This document shows positions 33,148 to 40,833 of a stretch of DNA of 64,000 nucleotides, piece after piece; positions within the stretch are counted from its first letter, which is position 1; every line of letters begins with the position of its first letter. The DNA is from Laedolimicola ammoniilytica (GTDB lineage: Bacteria > Bacillota > Clostridia > Lachnospirales > Lachnospiraceae): positions 62,001 to 126,000 of the forward strand of contig NZ_JAOQKC010000008.1 in the NCBI RefSeq assembly GCF_025567165.1, given 5' to 3'. A program made the translations under genes and the position numbers. The notes under the pieces are model-generated. The model saw nothing but the letters and a program-made list of their open reading frames with translations, had not been told where the DNA came from and made no database searches.

Positions 33148-33185
33148 AAAAAGCCTGTACCCGGATGTTGGGGTGCAGGCTTTTT
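33148..33185. terminator. Bidirectional terminator between yitT and the DUF1540 gene
   Basis: AAAAAGCCTGTACCC (33148-33162) pairs with GGGGTGCAGGCTTTTT (33170-33185). Both strands carry a T-run, fitting two convergent genes. Confidence 0.88.
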
Positions 33186-33192
33186 GCGCGGG

Positions 33193-33360
33193 TTAATTCA
33201 TCTTATTGACGAAGGACTCGCAGTCGGTACACTCGACCTTGGTCGGGTTGGCTTCATGGGTGCCCACCTGAATCTTGTTCAGAGTACAGTAATTCTCTGT
33301 CTGGGCGTGATGGGTGCAGTTATTGACGGTACATCCGATGGCTTCATTCTTGTTGGTCAT
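33193..33360 (-). CDS. Small DUF1540 Cys-rich protein
   Basis: 55 residues, start codon at 33358-33360 behind a strong AAAGGAGGAATTTTTAAG leader. The sequence holds the paired motifs GCTVNNCTHHAQTENYC and ECTDCESF, six cysteines in all, the pattern of DUF1540 proteins, which are small and probably bind a metal. They are frequent in Clostridia and sometimes linked to sporulation; the role is unknown. It is transcribed alone toward the shared terminator. Confidence 0.85.
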   Translation of the reverse strand: MTNKNEAIGCTVNNCTHHAQTENYCTLNKIQVGTHEANPTKVECTDCESFVNKMN

Positions 33361-33757
33361 CTTAAAAATTCCTCCTTTTCGGTGCGGTGATCCGCGGGTG
33401 ATTGCGTTACAGAAGTAGTGTGTACCGAATCATCATTTTTATACACAAAAATCTCCTGCCGGAGTTGTGGACCGTCAGGAAATTTCTGTCGCTTTATACT
33501 ATCGAAGAAGGAGAGTAACAATTGAAAGTGTTCATTGCTACATAGAACTATATGATAAAGGGGGTTACCCATTGTTTTTAGACGGGGCCGGTCGGCACCG
33601 AAGCAGCACCGGCAGCCCCATTTTTATGAGTAGCATCTGCATGTTTTTTGCTTTGCTTCATTTGATAATACTATCATACACAAAGGATGTGTCTAAGTTG
33701 TGTCCGCACTCTTAACAAATAATTGGGAATTTCTAAAAAATATATAAAATGGAAAAA
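33361..33757. other. Gene-poor interval with one terminator-like hairpin
   Basis: No convincing gene is present. The clearest feature is a GGGGCCGG / CCGG(CA)GCCCC hairpin at 33584-33619 with a five-T tail. A possible -10 TATACT (33495-33500) about 85 bases before it could start a small RNA, but the -35 is poor. An AAGGAGAG site at 33509 leads only to a seven-codon frame from TTG. Confidence 0.4.
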
Positions 33758-33841
33758 GGATATGCTATAATGTCGTGAGACATTATAGCTTGCCGAATGG
33801 CATCCAAAGCGGAGCGGCATATCCGGAGGATATGCTATACT
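33758..33841 (+). promoter_or_regulatory. Tandem promoters inside nested palindromes upstream of sdaAB
   Basis: The string GGATATGCTATA(A/C)T occurs twice 70 bases apart (33758 and 33828), each giving an extended -10 (TGCTATAAT at 33763-33771 and TGCTATACT at 33833-33841). The first -10 lies in a perfect 11-bp hairpin GCTATAATGTC-GTGA-GACATTATAGC (33764-33789), and an inverted GCATATCC (33817-33824) lies between the copies. This suggests two promoters controlled by a dyad-binding regulator. Confidence 0.55.
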
Positions 33842-33871
33842 GAAGTGTAGAAAAGGAAAAGGAGTATCGAA

Positions 33872-34540
33872 ATGTCATTTATCAGCGTATTTGACGTGCT
33901 GGGTCCGAATATGATCGGCCCGTCCAGCTCCCACACGGCGGGAGCCGCCAGAATTGCCTATCTGGCCCAGAAAATGATTGCCGGGCCCATTATAAAAGCA
34001 GAGTTTATCTTATACGGTTCTTTCGCCCGCACCTACCGTGGCCACGGCACGGACCGGGCGCTGCTGGGCGGCATCATGGGCTTCGATACGGACGACGAGC
34101 GGATCCGGGACTCCTTTCAGATAGCAGAGAAGCGGGGTATCGCCTTTTCCTTCACGCCGGACGCGGAGGAGACCGAGGTGCATCCGAACACGGTAGACAT
34201 CCGGATGGAAAATGAGGCCGGTCAGAAGCTGACTGTGCGGGGCGAATCCCTGGGCGGCGGCAAGGCCCGCATCTGTCGCATCAATCAGGTGGAGGTGGAT
34301 TTCACCGGTGAGTACAGCGCGGCCATCGTGATTCATCAGGACCGGCCGGGCGTGGTGGCCCATATCACCAGTGTGCTGAGTCGTCACGGCGTCAATATCG
34401 CGTTCATGCGCCTGTTCAGGGAGGGCAAGGGCGACATCGCCTACACTATTGTGGAATCAGACGGACGGCTGCCGGAGAACGTGTCGGACGAGCTTCGGGA
34501 AAATGGGAACGTGCATGAAGTGATGATTGTGCAGCCCTAG
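33872..34540 (+). CDS. sdaAB: L-serine dehydratase, iron-sulfur-dependent, beta subunit
   Basis: 222 residues: the serine dehydratase beta domain beginning SVFDVLGPNMIGPSSSHTAGA (1-150) followed by a C-terminal ACT domain (HQDRPGVVAHITSVLSRHGVNIAFM). With the alpha subunit encoded next it deaminates serine to pyruvate and ammonia using a 4Fe-4S cluster. The two-gene form is typical of Firmicutes. It probably shares a transcript with sdaAA, 79 bases downstream. Confidence 0.95.
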   Translation: MSFISVFDVLGPNMIGPSSSHTAGAARIAYLAQKMIAGPIIKAEFILYGSFARTYRGHGTDRALLGGIMGFDTDDERIRDSFQIAEKRGIAFSFTPDAEETEVHPNTVDIRMENEAGQKLTVRGESLGGGKARICRINQVEVDFTGEYSAAIVIHQDRPGVVAHITSVLSRHGVNIAFMRLFREGKGDIAYTIVESDGRLPENVSDELRENGNVHEVMIVQP

Positions 34541-34619
34541 AAGCCGGGGACTTCATCACCGGAGCATGAAACACAGATCCGGAAAAAAGTGGATTGCAAT
34601 AGAACAGGGAGTTATAAAA

Positions 34620-35498
34620 ATGGATTTTAAGAATGCGAAGGAGCTGCTGGCACTCTGCGTGGAGCAGAACATGCGGATCTCAGATGTCATGCGGCAGCGG
34701 GAGATAGAAGAGGGCGAGACCAGCGGGGAGCTCTGCGACGCCCGGATGAAGAAAGCTTATCACATCATGGGAGAATCTGCCCGTGGACCCATACGGAAGC
34801 CAGTCAAATCCATGGGTGGTCTGCTGGGCGGTGAGGCAAAGAGGCTTTCGGACTGGCAGCAGGGGAAAGGCCGGGGAAAAAGTCTCTGCGGGCCGGTGTT
34901 GGGGCGGGCAGCGACCTACGCCATGGCAGTTCTGGAGACTAATGCCTCCATGGGACTGATTGTGGCGGCCCCCACGGCGGGCTCTTCCGGTATTGTGCCG
35001 GGGGTCCTGCTGGCTTTGGAAGAAGAGTTTCATTTTACAGAGGAAGAGATGATACAGGCCCTTTACAACGCGGGAGCCGTGGGATACCTGGCCATGCGGA
35101 ACGCTACGGTGGCAGGCGCTGTGGGCGGCTGTCAGGCCGAGGTGGGCGTAGCCTCCGCCATGGCGGCCTCAGCCGCTGTGGAGCTGCTTGGCGGATCTCC
35201 GAAGGCCTGTCTGGACGCGGCTTCCACGGTTCTTATGAACCTGCTGGGACTGGTCTGTGATCCCGTAGGCGGCCTGGTGGAATACCCCTGCCAGAACCGC
35301 AACGCAGCCGGAGCCGCCACAGCCCTGACCGCCGCGGAAATGGCCCTGGCCGGAGTCCCTCAGCTGATTCCGCTGGACGAGATGATCGTGGTGATGTACA
35401 ACGTGGGCAGACGGCTTCCGGCAGAGCTTCGGGAGACGGCCCTCGGCGGCTGCGCCACTGCGCCGTCGGCCTGCGAGGCCTGCGGAAAGTGCAGTTGA
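34620..35498 (+). CDS. sdaAA: L-serine dehydratase, iron-sulfur-dependent, alpha subunit
   Basis: 292 residues from ATG 34620 (MDFKNAKELL), the family-typical start, with an AGGGAG site upstream; a much earlier in-frame ATG at 34527 overlaps the end of sdaAB and adds an unrelated tail. The segments AAPTAGSSGIVPGVL, AGAVGGCQAEVGVASAMAA, CDPVGGLVEYPCQNRN and the C-terminal GGCATAPSACEACGKC supply the cluster cysteines. It carries the catalytic site of serine dehydratase. Confidence 0.95.
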   Translation: MDFKNAKELLALCVEQNMRISDVMRQREIEEGETSGELCDARMKKAYHIMGESARGPIRKPVKSMGGLLGGEAKRLSDWQQGKGRGKSLCGPVLGRAATYAMAVLETNASMGLIVAAPTAGSSGIVPGVLLALEEEFHFTEEEMIQALYNAGAVGYLAMRNATVAGAVGGCQAEVGVASAMAASAAVELLGGSPKACLDAASTVLMNLLGLVCDPVGGLVEYPCQNRNAAGAATALTAAEMALAGVPQLIPLDEMIVVMYNVGRRLPAELRETALGGCATAPSACEACGKCS

Positions 35499-35516
35499 GA
35501 AATTTTAATTGCCCCC

Positions 35517-35545
35517 TTTACAAATATTTCATTTTCGAGTATAAT
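35517..35545 (+). promoter_or_regulatory. Promoter of tRNA-Thr
   Basis: TTTACA (35517-35522), a 17-bp spacer and TATAAT (35540-35545) lie 20 bases before the tRNA. Confidence 0.72.
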
Positions 35546-35565
35546 AGCAGTTGCTGACACAGCAG

Positions 35566-35638
35566 GCTGGAATAGCTCAGTCGGTAGAGCACTTCACTCG
35601 TAATGAAGGGGTCGTGAGTTCGAGTCTCATTTCCAGCT
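35566..35638 (+). tRNA. tRNA-Thr (anticodon CGU)
   Basis: The cloverleaf is complete: acceptor stem GCTGGAA/TTCCAGC, D-arm GCTC/GAGC, anticodon stem CTTCA/TGAAG with loop CTCGTAA (anticodon CGT, reading ACG), and T-arm with TTCGAGT. The 3' CCA is not encoded. It has its own promoter and terminator. Confidence 0.96.
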
Positions 35639-35652
35639 TGATACAAAAGAAG

Positions 35653-35682
35653 CCCTGAGGATAAGCTCCTCAGGGTTTTTTT
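35653..35682 (+). terminator. Terminator of tRNA-Thr
   Basis: CCCTGAGGA (35653-35661) pairs with TCCTCAGGG (35667-35675), followed by seven T. Confidence 0.9.
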
Positions 35683-35684
35683 CA

Positions 35685-35815
35685 TGGAATAGGAAATTCC
35701 GATAGAATTCCCTATTCCATAAAAAATATTATCGCACTGCGGCGCAGTGGTAGATGGTTGCCAAGGCAACCGCGCCTCGGCGCGAGAATGTGCCAATGGC
35801 ACATTCCTTTTTATC
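35685..35815. repeat. Cluster of five consecutive short palindromes
   Basis: Between the tRNA terminator and xth lie, in order: GGAATAG...CTATTCC (35686-35718), CACTGC-GGC-GCAGTG (35735-35749), GGTTGCC-AA-GGCAACC (35756-35771), CGCGCC-TC-GGCGCG (35771-35784) and GAATGTGCC-AAT-GGCACATTC (35786-35806), the last followed by five T. There is no ORF. The string of hairpins looks like a dispersed repeat element rather than a simple terminator. Confidence 0.75.
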
Positions 35816-35816
35816 C

Positions 35817-36569
35817 TTACTTCAGATCCAGCTCCACCGGGCAGTGATCCGAACCGAAAATTTCCGTGTGAATGGAGGCGTTTTCCAGTCGATCCTTCAG
35901 CCGTTCGGATACGATAAAATAATCAATGCGCCACCCTGCGTTCTTCTCGCGGGCGCGGAAGCGGTAAGACCACCAGGAGTAGACGCCCTCGGCGTCCGGA
36001 TAGAAGTAGCGGAAGGTGTCCACAAAACCGGAGCTTAAGACGGTGGTCATTTTCGCCCGTTCCTCGTCGGTGAAACCGGCGTTTTTGCGATTGGTCTTCG
36101 GGTTTTTCAGATCGATTTCCTGATGGGCCACATTCAGGTCGCCGCAGTAAATGACAGGTTTCTTTTCATCCAGACTCTTGATATAGGCGAGAAAATCATC
36201 CTCCCACTGCATTCGGTAGTCCAGGCGCCTAAGGCCGTCCTGGGAGTTGGGCGTATAGACCGTCACCAGATAGTAGTCCTCAAATTCCAGCGTAATCACG
36301 CGTCCCTCGTGGTCGTGCTCCTCGATACCGATGCCGTAAGCCACGCTCAGGGGTTCCTCCTTTGTAAAAATGGCGGTTCCGCTATATCCCTTTTTCTCCG
36401 CGTAATTCCAGTATTGATGATAGCCGGGCAGATCGAGTTCAATCTGTCCCTCCTGGAGCTTGGTTTCCTGGAGACAGAAAATATCGGCGTCCAGTTTCTT
36501 GAAATCTTCCATAAAATTTTTCCCGACACAGGCCCGCAGGCCGTTTACATTCCAGGAAATCAGTTTCAT
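35817..36569 (-). CDS. xth: Exodeoxyribonuclease III
   Basis: 250 residues of the endonuclease/exonuclease/phosphatase fold: MKLISWNVNGLRACVGKNF at the N-terminus, DIFCLQETKLQ with the metal Glu, TVYTPNSQDGL, YCGDLNVAHQEIDLKNP and the C-terminal GSDHCPVELDL with the catalytic Asp-His. It repairs abasic sites in DNA. The gene ends at the palindrome cluster, which may supply its terminator, and has AGGAGG upstream of its start. Confidence 0.95.
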   Translation of the reverse strand: MKLISWNVNGLRACVGKNFMEDFKKLDADIFCLQETKLQEGQIELDLPGYHQYWNYAEKKGYSGTAIFTKEEPLSVAYGIGIEEHDHEGRVITLEFEDYYLVTVYTPNSQDGLRRLDYRMQWEDDFLAYIKSLDEKKPVIYCGDLNVAHQEIDLKNPKTNRKNAGFTDEERAKMTTVLSSGFVDTFRYFYPDAEGVYSWWSYRFRAREKNAGWRIDYFIVSERLKDRLENASIHTEIFGSDHCPVELDLK

Positions 36570-36713
36570 AAGATCCTCCTTACAGAAAAGATTTGATCTT
36601 TTCTTGCATTTTACATATAATAGATATTATTATAGTGGTTCTGCGAAAAAAAGTAAAGAATCGCAGCCGAAAGCATTATAAAGAAAAGATTTTTACAAGA
36701 GGAGAATACGTGT

Positions 36714-38480
36714 ATGGAGAAGTTACTGGATCGGATTACCGCTGCGGTATCCGAAGCCTTTGTAAACTGCGGCTATGAGGCCGAGTACGGAAAGGTCACC
36801 ATTTCCAATCGCCCGGACCTGTGCGAGTATCAGTGTAACGGCGCCATGGCAGGCGCGAAAAAATATCACTGCGCGCCCATTCAGATTGCCAATAAGGTGG
36901 CGGAGAGCTTAAAGGAGCAGGAGCTGTTTTCCGAGGTCAATGCGGTAAATCCGGGCTTTCTGAACCTGAAGCTGGCGCCAGCCTATGTGCAGGAATACCT
37001 GCAGGGCATGGCCGATGACGAGCGTCTGGGCTGTGAGAAGACCGCGAACCCGAAAACCATCGTCATTGATTACGGCGGACCCAACGTGGCGAAGCCGCTG
37101 CATGTGGGACATCTCCGTTCTGCCATCATCGGCGAGAGCGTGAAGCGCCTGGGACGTTTCGCAGGGCACAAGGTGATCGGCGACATCCATCTGGGAGACT
37201 GGGGACTGCAGATGGGACTGATTATCACAGAGTTGAAGGAACGTAAACCGGATCTGGTGTATTTCGATGAGGACTATACCGGCGAGTATCCGACCGAAGC
37301 GCCCTTTACCATTTCCGAGCTGGAGGAGATCTATCCGGCAGCCAGCGCACGTTTCAAGGAGGACGAGGCCTACAAGGAGCAGGCGATGCACGCCACCTAT
37401 CTGGTGCAGCACGGGCATAGAGGCTATCAGGCCATCCTGCAGCATATTTTAAATGTGTCGGTCACCGATCTGAAGCGCAACTATGCGAATCTGAATGTGG
37501 AGTTCGACCTGTGGAAAGGCGAGTCCGACGCCCAGCCCTATATTCCGGATATGGTGGAGAAGCTGAAGAACGAGGGCTTTGCTTATGAGAGCGAGGGCGC
37601 GCTGGTAGTTGACGTCAAAGAGGATACGGATACCAAAGAGGTTCCGCCCTGCATGATTCTGAAGTCTGACGGAGCGTCCCTGTATACCACCACCGACCTG
37701 GCGACTCTGGTGGAGCGCCGAAAGCTCTTTGATCCGGACGAGGTCATCTACGTAGTAGATAAGCGTCAGGAGATGCATTTTATCCAGGTATTCCGCTGTG
37801 CCAAGAAGACCGGTCTGGTAAAGCCGGAGACGGATTTGGAATTCTTAGGATTTGGTACCATGAACGGCAAGGACGGTAAGCCCTTCAAGACCCGCGAGGG
37901 CGGCGTTATGCGTCTGGAGTACCTGATTGCCGATATCAACGAAAAGATGTATCAAAAGATCGCGGAGAATTCTGAGATTTCCGAGGAAGAGGCGCGGGAT
38001 ACGGCGAAGAAGATTGGTCTGTCCGCCATCAAGTATGGCGACCTGTCTAACCAGGCCTCCAAGGATTACGTGTTCGATATCGACCGCTTTACCTCCTTTG
38101 AGGGCAATACCGGACCCTATATCCTGTACACCATTGTGCGGATTAAGTCCATTCTGAACAAGTATCAGGCCCAGGGCGGCGATCTGACAAAGGGACGGAT
38201 TCCGGCAGCGGAAAATGACAGCCAGAAGGCGCTGGAGCTGGTACTGGCCCGCTTCAACGGCGTGCTGGAGAATGCCTTTGACGAGCTGGCGCCCCATAAG
38301 GTCTGCGCTTATATCTATGAGCTGGCGAACGCCTTCAACAAGTTCTATCATGAGACAAAGATTCTTGGCGAAGAGGACGAAGAGAAGCGTGCAGGGCTGG
38401 TGGCTGTACTGCAGTTGACCAAGCGGGTGCTGGAGACCTGCATCGATGTGCTGGGCTTCGAAGCACCGGAGAGAATGTAA
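36714..38480 (+). CDS. argS: Arginine--tRNA ligase
   Basis: 588 residues. The N-terminal tRNA-binding domain, the class I HIGH-type motif in NVAKPLHVGHLRSAIIGES, GDIHLGDWGLQMG and the DALR anticodon-binding domain near the C-terminus are in place; arginyl-tRNA synthetases usually lack a standard KMSKS, and the equivalent loop here is KDGKPFKTREGG. It charges tRNA-Arg. The ribosome site AGAGGAG precedes ATG 36714. It is monocistronic, ending at a strong terminator. Confidence 0.96.
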   Translation: MEKLLDRITAAVSEAFVNCGYEAEYGKVTISNRPDLCEYQCNGAMAGAKKYHCAPIQIANKVAESLKEQELFSEVNAVNPGFLNLKLAPAYVQEYLQGMADDERLGCEKTANPKTIVIDYGGPNVAKPLHVGHLRSAIIGESVKRLGRFAGHKVIGDIHLGDWGLQMGLIITELKERKPDLVYFDEDYTGEYPTEAPFTISELEEIYPAASARFKEDEAYKEQAMHATYLVQHGHRGYQAILQHILNVSVTDLKRNYANLNVEFDLWKGESDAQPYIPDMVEKLKNEGFAYESEGALVVDVKEDTDTKEVPPCMILKSDGASLYTTTDLATLVERRKLFDPDEVIYVVDKRQEMHFIQVFRCAKKTGLVKPETDLEFLGFGTMNGKDGKPFKTREGGVMRLEYLIADINEKMYQKIAENSEISEEEARDTAKKIGLSAIKYGDLSNQASKDYVFDIDRFTSFEGNTGPYILYTIVRIKSILNKYQAQGGDLTKGRIPAAENDSQKALELVLARFNGVLENAFDELAPHKVCAYIYELANAFNKFYHETKILGEEDEEKRAGLVAVLQLTKRVLETCIDVLGFEAPERM

Positions 38481-38501
38481 GATAAATAGGTAATGTGAGA
38501 G

Positions 38502-38552
38502 ATCCGGGATTGAAACATGTGAACAGGTTCACAATTTCAATTCCGGATTTTT
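38502..38552 (+). terminator. Terminator of argS
   Basis: ATCCGGGATTGAAA (38502-38515) pairs with TTTCAATTCCGGAT (38535-38548), with an inner GTGAAC/GTTCAC stem, followed by five T. Confidence 0.9.
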
Positions 38553-38739
38553 AATACATGGAGCTGTAAAAATATTCCAAATACGATACAAAAATTCGTG
38601 CGTTGCACAAGCGTGTTATCATGAAAAGTGTGAAGAGCAATATTTTACTAATTTTCAGGGGACTCTCATTCTATGTCATGTCCCTATGCACACGTTTATG
38701 CTAAGATAAAATCAGAAAACACAGCAGGAGGACTTCACC

Positions 38740-39696
38740 ATGGAGCAGATAAAAACCGGAAAATTCATCGCGGAACTGAGAAAGGAAAAGGGCATGACCC
38801 AGGAGCAGCTTGGCGACAGATTGGGTGTCAATTCCCGCAGTGTCTCCCGCTGGGAAAATGGTCACGGAATGCCGGATATCTCATTGCTGCTTACTCTGGC
38901 AGATGTGCTGGGTGTGACAGTGCAGGAACTGCTGGAGGGAAGCAGGCGGGAAATAGAAAGTGGAAATGCCGGAGTCGTCACCTATGAGGGATTGCATACC
39001 GTAGTGCAGTATCTGAATCAGGAGCGGGCAGCCTGGAAGAAACAGATCGATTCCAGCCTGAAATTCAGTCTGTTTTGCGTAGGTGTGGCCACTGTCGGAT
39101 ATGTGGTTATGGAGCTGCTCCGGGCATACAGAGGAATAGATGGCGGCATCATCGATGGAGTTCTGTTTCTGATGCTGTGCGGTTTTATCCGCATCCTCCA
39201 GTGCCAGCGCATGAATAAAGATGAGTACAAGTTCACTACGGAGCAGCTGGAAAGCCTGATGGAAAATCAGTGCCCGAAAATGCACACGGCTCAAGAGATG
39301 CTGTACTTTCTGAAAAGCCGCCAGCAGCCGGAGCCGGACGAGAGTAAGTGCGAGAAGATTCTGAAAGCTATTGAAACGGAATTGAAGCCTGGCGAAGCCG
39401 TCGAACTGGTCACCCAGTATGGCGAATACACCCGAAACGCTCTCCCCATGATGTGGCACCCTGTCATCGCCTTCACCGATCACCGCATGATCATCGGAGG
39501 TGAGCGTCAGAAGGGCATGCTTATGGTAGAGTATGACACCGAAAGCTACGAAAAAGACGACATCCTTTCCAACCGTACCGAATGCGACGGCATCCAGTGG
39601 GAAATGATCATCGGCACAAAGCAGGCGGAGCTTCGGTTTACCATCAAAAAGAAACGGCAGTCACAGAAAGATAGAGAGAAAACGTCGGAAAAATAG
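38740..39696 (+). CDS. XRE-family regulator with two membrane segments
   Basis: 318 residues behind an AGGAGG site. The N-terminus is an HTH_3 domain (about 5-62: GKFIAELRKEKGMTQEQLGDRLGVNSRSVSRWENG). Two membrane segments follow (about 107-127 and 136-153), then a cytoplasmic charged domain of unknown fold (about 195-318) that includes a stretch resembling a PH-like sheet (MWHPVIAFTDHRMIIGG). Membrane-bound XRE proteins with C-terminal domains are common in Clostridia as stress or envelope sensors. Targets are unknown; a neighbouring thiamine transporter has its own control. Confidence 0.8.
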   Translation: MEQIKTGKFIAELRKEKGMTQEQLGDRLGVNSRSVSRWENGHGMPDISLLLTLADVLGVTVQELLEGSRREIESGNAGVVTYEGLHTVVQYLNQERAAWKKQIDSSLKFSLFCVGVATVGYVVMELLRAYRGIDGGIIDGVLFLMLCGFIRILQCQRMNKDEYKFTTEQLESLMENQCPKMHTAQEMLYFLKSRQQPEPDESKCEKILKAIETELKPGEAVELVTQYGEYTRNALPMMWHPVIAFTDHRMIIGGERQKGMLMVEYDTESYEKDDILSNRTECDGIQWEMIIGTKQAELRFTIKKKRQSQKDREKTSEK

Positions 39697-39733
39697 AAGG
39701 AAACAGGGTTGTAAAAAGTTTTCGAAAAGGGAA

Positions 39734-39773
39734 AAATGCCGCAGGTTCCGCAAAAGAACCCGCGGTATTTTTT
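39734..39773. terminator. Bidirectional terminator between the XRE gene and thiT
   Basis: AAATGCCGCAGGTTC (39734-39748) pairs with GAACCCGCGGTATTT (39756-39770) with one mismatch and one wobble; T-rich on both strands. Confidence 0.82.
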
Positions 39774-39795
39774 ATTGGTGTAAAAGAATGATTGT

Positions 39796-40470
39796 TTAAT
39801 CTGCCACCGCCATCTGCTTCACCCGCACAAACGCCTTATTCACCGCCGGAATCGCCAGTACAATCAGTGTAATGGCCGCCTCGCAGCCCAGATAAGAGCC
39901 GTTGTAGGCCAGGGAATAAACCGGGGCGCTCATACCGGATCCTTCCGCGTACATGCCGAAGAAAATCAGGCCGGACAGGAATGCGAAGAGGTAGCGGCCC
40001 AGGACGCCTACAATGTAGCCTTTCACAAGGCCATTTTTCTTGTTACAGAAGATACCGGACAGACCCAGTGCGCCGAAGGCCAGGATATAGTCCGTAATCA
40101 TCTGGGGCAGGCTGATGATATAAGGATCGGAGATGAGCTGCAGCAGGCCGTAGGCCACGCCGGTCATAATACCGGCCCGCAGGCCGTACCAGTAACCGAT
40201 ACAGCAGATGAACAGCATGGAAAACAGAGTAACGGATCCGCCCATGGGAGCCTCAAAAAGCTTCAGGAAGGACGTGATCATGGCCAGGGCCATGGCAACG
40301 GCAGAAAAAACCAGGTGCTTCGTTTTCAATTTTGCCTTGTCTCCGGTGAGATAGCAGGCCAGGATCAGAAGAACCAGCATCAGGGCGACCAGGGCACCGT
40401 AACCCAGGCCCGTCAGGTTGTAGGTGGCGTTACCGTATTCGTCCACCAGTTTGGTAGCAAAAAGTGACAT
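39796..40470 (-). CDS. thiT: Thiamine transporter ThiT (energy-coupling-factor S component)
   Basis: 224 residues, about six membrane segments. Segments such as SAVAMALAMITSFLKLFEAPMGGSVTLFSML and WYGLRAGIMTGVAYGLLQLI match the ThiT family; an ECF S component binds thiamine and works with a shared ATPase/EcfT module encoded elsewhere. Ribosome site AAGGAGG. A TPP riboswitch precedes it on the same strand, which confirms the substrate. The N-terminal stretch (MSLFATKLVDEYGNATYN) is longer than the Lactococcus protein. Confidence 0.94.
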   Translation of the reverse strand: MSLFATKLVDEYGNATYNLTGLGYGALVALMLVLLILACYLTGDKAKLKTKHLVFSAVAMALAMITSFLKLFEAPMGGSVTLFSMLFICCIGYWYGLRAGIMTGVAYGLLQLISDPYIISLPQMITDYILAFGALGLSGIFCNKKNGLVKGYIVGVLGRYLFAFLSGLIFFGMYAEGSGMSAPVYSLAYNGSYLGCEAAITLIVLAIPAVNKAFVRVKQMAVAD

Positions 40471-40518
40471 AAAAAAACCTCCTTAGGAATGAAAAAATTT
40501 CACAGGAGGGGATACAAA

Positions 40519-40606
40519 AGATGCTTCCTTACGCCGGTATTAACCGGTTCAAGTAATGAGGGTCAACACAGATGTGTATTCTCAGCCTTTGGCTCCCCTA
40601 GCTTTC
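40519..40606 (-). promoter_or_regulatory. TPP riboswitch controlling thiT
   Basis: Reading the minus strand, the THI-box consensus is complete: GCTAGGGGAGCC, GGCTGAGA, then TGACCCT, ACTTGAACCGGTTAATACCGG and CGTAAGGAA. The last part is close to the thiT ribosome site, so control is probably of translation start or by an overlapping anti-terminator. The fold binds thiamine pyrophosphate and lowers expression. Confidence 0.95.
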
Positions 40607-40623
40607 GCTATGTGATTGATTTA

Positions 40624-40653
40624 AATATAGGGCAGACAGGGAAGAAAGTCAAG
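40624..40653 (-). promoter_or_regulatory. Promoter of the thiT transcript
   Basis: On the minus strand TTGACT (40648-40653), an 18-bp spacer and TATATT (40624-40629) lie just upstream of the riboswitch. Confidence 0.6.
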
Positions 40654-40655
40654 AG

Positions 40656-40711
40656 AAAACATTTTGCATTTTCGTGAAAAAGTACAGAAAAACATTTTGT
40701 ATTTTCGTGAA
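40656..40711. repeat. Direct repeat between divergent promoters
   Basis: AAAACATTTTG(C/T)ATTTTCG followed by TGAA occurs at 40656 and again at 40689, a 33-base period. The copies lie between the thiT promoter and the esterase promoter, where an activator or repressor could serve both. Confidence 0.55.
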
Positions 40712-40723
40712 TAGCAGGAAGAT

Positions 40724-40752
40724 TTGACAGGGACAAAGAAGGGGCTTATACT
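40724..40752 (+). promoter_or_regulatory. Promoter of the esterase/CPBP pair
   Basis: TTGACA (40724-40729), a 17-bp spacer and TATACT (40747-40752). A hairpin ACCCTG/CAGGGT follows in the leader (about 40781-40809). Confidence 0.68.
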
Positions 40753-40833
40753 TGTAGAATATGAATCCATATGGAAGAGAACCCTGGTAGCCAAAGGTGA
40801 AACAGGGTCAAAGTATAAGAAACGGAGAATTCT

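Noticed and set aside
35685..35815. Hairpin cluster as a CRISPR array
   Set aside because: Each palindrome has a different sequence, so there is no repeated unit.
38740..40470. XRE regulator as part of a prophage
   Set aside because: No phage genes are nearby; it lies between housekeeping genes and has its own terminator.
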